Source of the DNA: an uncultured Alphaproteobacteria bacterium
Lineage (GTDB): Bacteria > Pseudomonadota > Alphaproteobacteria > HIMB59 > GCA-002718135
Reading direction: 5' to 3'
DNA length: 36,309 bases
NCBI GenBank assembly: GCA_902615845.1
Contig: CACMQS010000005.1
Coordinates: 83,711-120,019, forward strand
Shown: piece by piece, positions 31,580 to 36,309 of the stretch
Layout: each line of letters begins with the position of its first letter
Position numbering within the stretch: the first letter of the stretch is position 1
Program-made: the position numbers and the translations under genes
The notes under the pieces: model-generated
The model's database searches: none
What the model was told of the DNA's origin: nothing
The model's input: the letters and a program-made list of their open reading frames with translations, nothing else

Positions 31580-32852
31580 TTCTATTGCTAAAGAAAAAAT
31601 TGTTTCTTTGAGAAAAAAGAGAAGCTTAGAAGATATGCGATTTAAGTATTACGGCTTTACAGCTATGTGTTTATCTTTAGCAGTTTTAGTTTTTCTTTTG
31701 TATACAATATTTTCTAAAGGATACACTGCTTTTCAAAAAACAATTGTTCTCCTAGAAGTTGATTATAATCAAGAGGTTTTAAAACTAACACCTGACTCTT
31801 CAGATGAAGATATGGAAAAAGGAAAATTTTTTAGAGTTAAAAAACAGGCTATTGAAAATTTTTTCCCTGATCTCTCAAAATCAGATATTAAATTAGTAAA
31901 AAAATTATTTTCTATAAATGTAGATAAGGAAATTAAAGACTACTTCTTAGATAATCCTGAAGTTATTAATACTAAGCAACAAATTTGGGTAACCGCCCAT
32001 AGTGATGTGGATCAACTATTAAAAGGTAATTCAAGAAGGGATGTGCCAGAAGATAGAAGAAAATTAAATGATATTCAATTAAGTTATGTTGATCAATTAG
32101 TTGAAGAAAATAGAGTTAAACAAGTTTTTAATAATTTCTTTTTTACTAAAGCAGATTCAAGGCATCCTGAAATTGCTGGTGTAGCTGGTTCATTTATGGG
32201 ATCATTATTTACTCTTTTTACTGTTTTTATTTTATCTTTTCCAATTGCTATAGGAGCGTCTGTTTATCTTGAGGAATTTGCTCCAAAAAATAGAATAACT
32301 GAATTAATAGAAGTAAATATTTCAAATCTAGCAGCAGTCCCATCAATAGTTTTTGGACTACTTGGGTTGGGGGTATTGCTTAATGTTTTTGGTCTTCCAA
32401 GGAGTACACCGTTAGTTGGAGGGTCCGTATTAGCCTTAATGACGTTACCAACCATTATCATTGCCTGTCGAGCTTCATTGAAAGCTGTTCCTCCTTCAAT
32501 TAAAGAAGGAGCACTTGCAGTTGGAGCAACAAAAACACAAGCGGTATTTCATCATGTCGTACCCCTTGCACTACCAGGGACTTTAACAGGGACTATTATT
32601 GGATTAGCACAAGCATTAGGAGAAACAGCACCACTAATAATGATTGGCATGATTGCATTTATTCCTAATATTCCAACTGGTTTAACAGAACCTTCAGCAG
32701 CACTACCTGTTCAAATATATCTTTGGGTGGAAAGTGCAGAAAGAGGTTTTCAAGAAAAATCAGCCGCAGCAATAATGGTAATTTTAATATTTTTGTTTAT
32801 GATGAATGCCATTGCAGTGTTCTTAAGAAATAGATTTGAAAGGAAGTGGTAA
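31572..32852 (+). CDS. pstA: Phosphate ABC transporter permease PstA
   Basis: 426 residues. After the first span (FYGFTAMCLSLAVLVFLLY region) comes a hydrophilic insert of about 150 residues in the periplasm (DUF3333-type, known from alphaproteobacterial PstA), then the canonical permease core: GSFMGSLFTLFTVFILSFP, EAA loop SIKEGALAVGATKTQAVFHHV near 307, and AQALGETAPLIMIG near 345. Second channel subunit for phosphate uptake; also takes part in PhoR signalling. Confidence 0.92.
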   Translation: MNNSIAKEKIVSLRKKRSLEDMRFKYYGFTAMCLSLAVLVFLLYTIFSKGYTAFQKTIVLLEVDYNQEVLKLTPDSSDEDMEKGKFFRVKKQAIENFFPDLSKSDIKLVKKLFSINVDKEIKDYFLDNPEVINTKQQIWVTAHSDVDQLLKGNSRRDVPEDRRKLNDIQLSYVDQLVEENRVKQVFNNFFFTKADSRHPEIAGVAGSFMGSLFTLFTVFILSFPIAIGASVYLEEFAPKNRITELIEVNISNLAAVPSIVFGLLGLGVLLNVFGLPRSTPLVGGSVLALMTLPTIIIACRASLKAVPPSIKEGALAVGATKTQAVFHHVVPLALPGTLTGTIIGLAQALGETAPLIMIGMIAFIPNIPTGLTEPSAALPVQIYLWVESAERGFQEKSAAAIMVILIFLFMMNAIAVFLRNRFERKW

Positions 32853-32855
32853 AAC

Positions 32856-33617
32856 ATGAGTAACTCTAAAATATTGGCAAATGGTGTAGATGTATATTAT
32901 GGATCCAAACAAGCTCTTTTTGGAATCTCAATGGATATCAAGGAGAAAGAAGTTACGGCATTAATCGGTCCTTCAGGATGTGGTAAATCAACTTTCTTAA
33001 GATGTATAAACAGAATGAATGATTTAATTGAAATATGTAAAGTATCGGGATCAATAAAAGTAGATAACGAAGAAATTATTAGTGAAAAAACCGATGTTGT
33101 AAGTCTAAGATCTAAAATTGGAATGGTATTTCAAAAACCAAATCCTTTTCCTAAATCTATTTTTGATAATGTTGCTTATGGCCCAACTATACATGGTTTA
33201 GTTGACTCAAAAAATGAATTAGAAGAAATTGTACATTCATCATTAAAAAAGGCAGGTCTATTTGATGAAGTAAAAGATCGATTAAATGAACCTGGAACAA
33301 GTTTATCAGGCGGTCAACAACAACGATTATGTATTGCAAGAGCAATTGCTGTTAATCCTGAAATAATCCTAATGGATGAACCTTGCTCTGCTTTAGATCC
33401 AATAGCAACTGCTATTATAGAAGAATTAATTGATGAGTTAAGATTAAACTATACAATTATTATAGTAACTCATTCTATGCAACAGGCAGCCAGGGTTTCG
33501 CAGAAAACATGTTTCTTCCATTTAGGAGAATTAATAGAAACGGGTGAGACAAACAAAATTTTTACAAATCCTGATAATACAAAAACACAGGATTACATTA
33601 CAGGGAGATTTGGTTAA
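32856..33617 (+). CDS. pstB: Phosphate ABC transporter ATPase PstB
   Basis: 253 residues with Walker [10 protein letters not shown] (near 38), Q-loop [12 protein letters not shown], signature [14 protein letters not shown], Walker [14 protein letters not shown], switch [11 protein letters not shown]. The KPNPFP sequence after the Q-loop is diagnostic of PstB. Powers phosphate import and joins PhoU and PhoR in signalling. 3-nt gap after pstA and 1-nt overlap with phoU. Confidence 0.95.
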   Translation: MSNSKILANGVDVYYGSKQALFGISMDIKEKEVTALIGPSGCGKSTFLRCINRMNDLIEICKVSGSIKVDNEEIISEKTDVVSLRSKIGMVFQKPNPFPKSIFDNVAYGPTIHGLVDSKNELEEIVHSSLKKAGLFDEVKDRLNEPGTSLSGGQQQRLCIARAIAVNPEIILMDEPCSALDPIATAIIEELIDELRLNYTIIIVTHSMQQAARVSQKTCFFHLGELIETGETNKIFTNPDNTKTQDYITGRFG

Positions 33618-34327
33618 TGAAACAAGAAGGACATATTGTAAAATCATATGATGAAGAAATTAGAGACATTAAAAATAATATTGTTGATATGGGCAGTTTA
33701 GTTGAAAATCAACTAAAAGACTCACTTCAATGTTTAAAGGATAAAGATACAGAATTTGCAGAAAAAATTATAGAAAACGATGATGTAATTGATAAAGCAT
33801 ATAATACTCTTGATCAAAGCTTAGTTGAAATACTTGGCAAAAGACAACCGATGGCTGCAGACTTACGAACAATTTTTTCAGCAATTAAAATCAATAAAGA
33901 TCTAGAAAGAATAGGAGATCATGCAACAAATATTGCCAAAAGAGTAGCAGTAGCAGAAATAGTTTTGCCAGAAAAACCTTCGAGAGATATTATTAATATG
34001 GGTGCACAAGTAAATATAATGATTAGTGAAGTAATAAAAGCTTTTTTAGAATTTTCAGATCAAGCCGCAAAAAAAGTTTGGTTAATGGATAGACAAATTG
34101 ATGAAGAATATCTTGGAATATTAAGACAACTATTAACCTACATGATGGAAGAACCAAAAAGAATCACAGCATGTACAAGTCTTTTATATATGGTTAAAGA
34201 CCTAGAGCGAATTGGTGATTATGTACAAAATATAGCTGAAGATATTTATTATGCAGTTTCTGGTGAGCCCCTATTTGATGGTAATCCAGACCCAACCTGG
34301 GAAGCAATTCTTCCAAAGAAAAAATAA
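33617..34327 (+). CDS. phoU: Phosphate signalling protein PhoU
   Basis: 236 residues, two three-helix PhoU repeats. Metal-binding ERIGDHATNIAKR near 95 and ERIGDYVQNIAED near 196 are the paired E-x-x-x-D motifs of the family. It links PstB to PhoR and keeps the regulon off when phosphate is sufficient. The ATG overlaps the pstB stop by 1 nt. Distinct from the DUF47 PhoU-like protein at 16.9 kb. Confidence 0.94.
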   Translation: MKQEGHIVKSYDEEIRDIKNNIVDMGSLVENQLKDSLQCLKDKDTEFAEKIIENDDVIDKAYNTLDQSLVEILGKRQPMAADLRTIFSAIKINKDLERIGDHATNIAKRVAVAEIVLPEKPSRDIINMGAQVNIMISEVIKAFLEFSDQAAKKVWLMDRQIDEEYLGILRQLLTYMMEEPKRITACTSLLYMVKDLERIGDYVQNIAEDIYYAVSGEPLFDGNPDPTWEAILPKKK

Positions 34328-34328
34328 A

Positions 34329-34346
34329 TTGTAATAGAATTGTAAC
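34329..34346 (+). promoter_or_regulatory. Pho box upstream of phoB
   Basis: TTGTAAT-AGAA-TTGTAAC, the cleanest 7-4-7 repeat in the window, ending 22 nt before the phoB ATG and starting 2 nt after the phoU stop. The downstream AAAAATTTAA is shared with the DUF47 promoter. It implies that phoB is self-regulated apart from pst read-through. Confidence 0.62.
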
Positions 34347-34368
34347 AAAAATTTAATAGTAGAGATTC

Positions 34369-35052
34369 ATGAAACTAAAAATGCTTATCGTCGAAGATGA
34401 AGAAGCATTACTAGATCTTCTTAAATTTAATTTTAATAAAGAAGGATATAAAATAGATACTGCAACGGACGGTGAAACTGCTTTAGAAAAAATATTATAT
34501 AAACCACCTGACATAATTATTCTTGATTGGATGTTACCTAAACTATCAGGAATTGAACTTTGTAGAAGAATTAGAAAAAATAAAGAACATAAGAATATTC
34601 CTATAATAATGTTAACAGCAAAAGGTGAAGAAGAAGATAAACTTCGCGGCTTAGAAACTGGAGCAGATGATTACATAACAAAACCTTTTTCGGTTAACGA
34701 ATTAGTGGCAAGAGTAAAAGCTGTTCTTCGACGAATTAGACCAATGTTTGTAGATGAAGTTTTAACTTATAAAGGAATAGTAATTGATCTTGTATCTCAC
34801 TCAGCATCACGAGATGGAGAAACTCTTCATCTTGGTCCAACAGAATTTAATTTATTAGCTTTCTTCATGGAAAATATTGGTCGTGTCTTTAGCCGTGAAC
34901 AATTACTAAATCATGTTTGGAAAAATGATGCCTATGTAGAACCCCGAACAGTTGATGTTCATATAAGAAGACTGCGAAAGGCCATTAATAATGACGTAAA
35001 AGAAGATTTTATAAGAACCGTGAGATCAGCAGGATATTGTTTTGGCTCGTAA
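34369..35052 (+). CDS. phoB: Phosphate regulon response regulator PhoB
   Basis: 227-residue OmpR/PhoB-type regulator. Receiver: E9-D10 acid pair, phosphoacceptor D53 in ILDWMLPKLSG, MLTAKGEEEDK with the switch Thr, and ITKPFSVNEL with the conserved Lys. The C-terminal winged helix contains LGPTEFNLLAFFMEN, FSREQLLNHVW and RTVDVHIRRLRKAI, the recognition helix typical of PhoB. It presumably binds the 7-4-7 repeats listed across this window. Encoded last in the phoR-pst-phoU-phoB order. Confidence 0.94.
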   Translation: MKLKMLIVEDEEALLDLLKFNFNKEGYKIDTATDGETALEKILYKPPDIIILDWMLPKLSGIELCRRIRKNKEHKNIPIIMLTAKGEEEDKLRGLETGADDYITKPFSVNELVARVKAVLRRIRPMFVDEVLTYKGIVIDLVSHSASRDGETLHLGPTEFNLLAFFMENIGRVFSREQLLNHVWKNDAYVEPRTVDVHIRRLRKAINNDVKEDFIRTVRSAGYCFGS

Positions 35053-35108
35053 TTAAGCCATAAATTTCACTTATACAAATCACTTACCAAACTATAAAAC
35101 CACCATAT

Positions 35109-36309
35109 GAAGAGTCTTTTTAGATCATTCTTTACTGTCAGCTTCTATACATTTTTAAGTCGAGTATTAGGTTTTATTCGAGACATATTAATAGCGAGAT
35201 ATCTTGGATCGACAGTTATTGCTGATGCATTCTTCGTAGCATTTCGTATTCCTAATTTCTTTCGCCGTGTCCTAGCAGAAGGAGCATACAGTGCTGCATT
35301 AATCCCTGTTTTCTCTGGTGTTGTTCTCAATCCAAAAGATGAACGTGAGGCTTCTGATTTTGTTGAAAACACAACCTCCATGTTACTTTTTGCTACGGTT
35401 GTTTTAACAATCATTTTCTTCTTTGGAATGCCTTATATCATTCAAGTTTTAGCACCAGGTTTTACTGATAATAAAGAGGCCTATGAACTTGCCGTGCATT
35501 TTGGAAAAATAATTTTTCCCTATATTATTTTTATTTCTTTAGCTGCTCACTTTGCCTCAATTAATAATGTTCATGAACGCTTCGCGGCTGGTGCATTTGC
35601 TCCTGCGATTTTGAATATAAGTTTTATTCTATCATTATTCTTTTTAACACCTTTTGTGACAACTGCAGGTCACGCATTATCGTATGGTGTATTAATAGGA
35701 GGAGTTTTACAATTTTTATATTTATACAGAGCGGTTTTAAATTTTTATCGACCACGTATTATCCTTCCAGTTTTAAATGAAAAATTAAAAAAGTTTTTCA
35801 AATTATTTTTACCAGGTGTTGTTGGTTCAGGTGTTATTCAATTAAATATCGTTATTGGAACTATTATTGCTTCTTTTTTACCCGTTGGTGCAATCAGTCA
35901 TATTTATTATGCTGATCGTCTTAATCAACTACCACTTGCGATATTTGGAATAGCACTTGGTATTGTTCTTTTACCAAGTTTATCAAAAGCTATTAAACAA
36001 TCAGATCAAGAAACAACAAATAATATTCAAAATAGATCTATTGAATTTTCGTTATTGATTTCTTTACCATCAGCCATAGGATTATTTATTTTAGCTGAAC
36101 CTATTATACAAATTTTATTTGAACGAGGTGCATTTGTAGCAGAAGATACTTTTTATACTGCTAAAGTTCTTAGTTACTTTGCCTTAGGTCTACCTGCATA
36201 CATTATAATTAAAGTTTTAGTTTCCTGTTTCTTTGCAAGAGAAGATACCAAAACACCTCTTTATATTTCTATTGTCAGTGTGATTACTAATGTTGTGTTA
36301 TCGCTACTT
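35109..36309 (+). CDS. murJ: Lipid II flippase MurJ (partial, runs off the right edge)
   Basis: About 400 residues from the ATG at 35109 (MKSLFRSFFTVSFYTFLSR), open to the window end, so perhaps 100 or more residues are missing. Strong MurJ/MviN signatures: SRVLGFIRDILIARYLG near 18, DAFFVAFRIPNFFRRVLAEGA near 40, AAHFASINNVHERFAAGAFAP near 155, ADRLNQLPLAIFGIALG near 275, and ILFERGAF near 337. It moves lipid II across the inner membrane for peptidoglycan synthesis. It marks the right boundary of the phosphorus island. The 56-nt gap after phoB shows no Pho-box-like repeat. Confidence 0.93.

Noticed and set aside
35053-35108. Terminator between phoB and murJ (TGGCT...AGCCA)
   Set aside because: The 5-bp stem has a long loop and no T-tract follows.

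Overview
The window is AT-rich (about 30% GC by eye) and gene-dense, with short intergenic gaps. It reads like the chromosome of a streamlined marine alphaproteobacterium. The taxon is inferred from the FYDLN-acid (TIGR02300) protein and the small zf-CHCC protein at the left end, the PstA with a large periplasmic insert, and a phosphorus-acquisition repertoire typical of oligotrophic marine Alphaproteobacteria (SAR11/HIMB59/AEGEAN-169-like). The genus cannot be named from the sequence. No rRNA, tRNA, CRISPR array or transposase was found.

Nearly everything from 0.6 kb to 35 kb concerns phosphorus. (1) 0.6-8.7 kb: a CUT1/Ugp-type ABC transporter (ugpC-A-E plus an EamA carrier on the minus strand; ugpB on the plus strand) surrounds phnA-phnY, which convert phosphonoacetaldehyde to phosphonoacetate and then to acetate and phosphate. 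(2) 8.8-15.8 kb: a plus-strand operon (core MetE-like protein, phosphonate-type iron alcohol dehydrogenase, SAM-methyltransferase-like protein) converges on a minus-strand operon (phnW, AllA-like cupin, GpdQ/Icc-like phosphodiesterase). A divergent pair follows: a PhnZ-type HD oxygenase and a dual-specificity-phosphatase-like protein. (3) 15.8-18.3 kb: PiT phosphate transporter with its DUF47 partner, then a small membrane protein with a three-cysteine arsenate reductase. (4) 18.5-27.5 kb: lipid-remodelling genes (acyltransferase and two PlcP-glycosyltransferase pairs), polyphosphate genes (ppk1, sixA-like, short ppx) and an aquaporin. (5) 27.6-35.05 kb: SET-domain protein, phoR, pstSCAB, phoU, phoB. 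(6) A partial murJ runs off the right edge.

The genes form a coherent phosphate-starvation island: high-affinity Pi uptake (Pst), low-affinity Pi uptake (PiT), phosphonate and possibly phosphodiester scavenging, replacement of phospholipids by glycolipids, polyphosphate turnover, and protection from arsenate that enters with phosphate. AEP (through PhnW) and probably 2-hydroxyethylphosphonate (through the Fe-ADH) both feed phosphonoacetaldehyde into PhnY-PhnA. No PhnX, C-P lyase or PhnY*-type dioxygenase gene is visible.

Reading the gaps by eye gives a recurring 7-4-7 direct repeat, roughly YTKTAAY-N4-YTKTAAY, upstream of most of these transcription units. I interpret these as PhoB boxes. 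Two of them sit in front of a duplicated, non-coding 49-nt hairpin element (18388-18436 and 21400-21448) whose loop is rich in CCUCC/CUUCC. This is a candidate pair of Pho-controlled small RNAs. The two copies lie inside ~197-bp direct repeats, one carrying a frameshifted remnant of the arsC 3' end, that bracket the acyltransferase-plcP-agt cassette. The sRNA pair, the cassette, and the unexplained enzymes of the phosphonate cluster are the most novel parts of the window.
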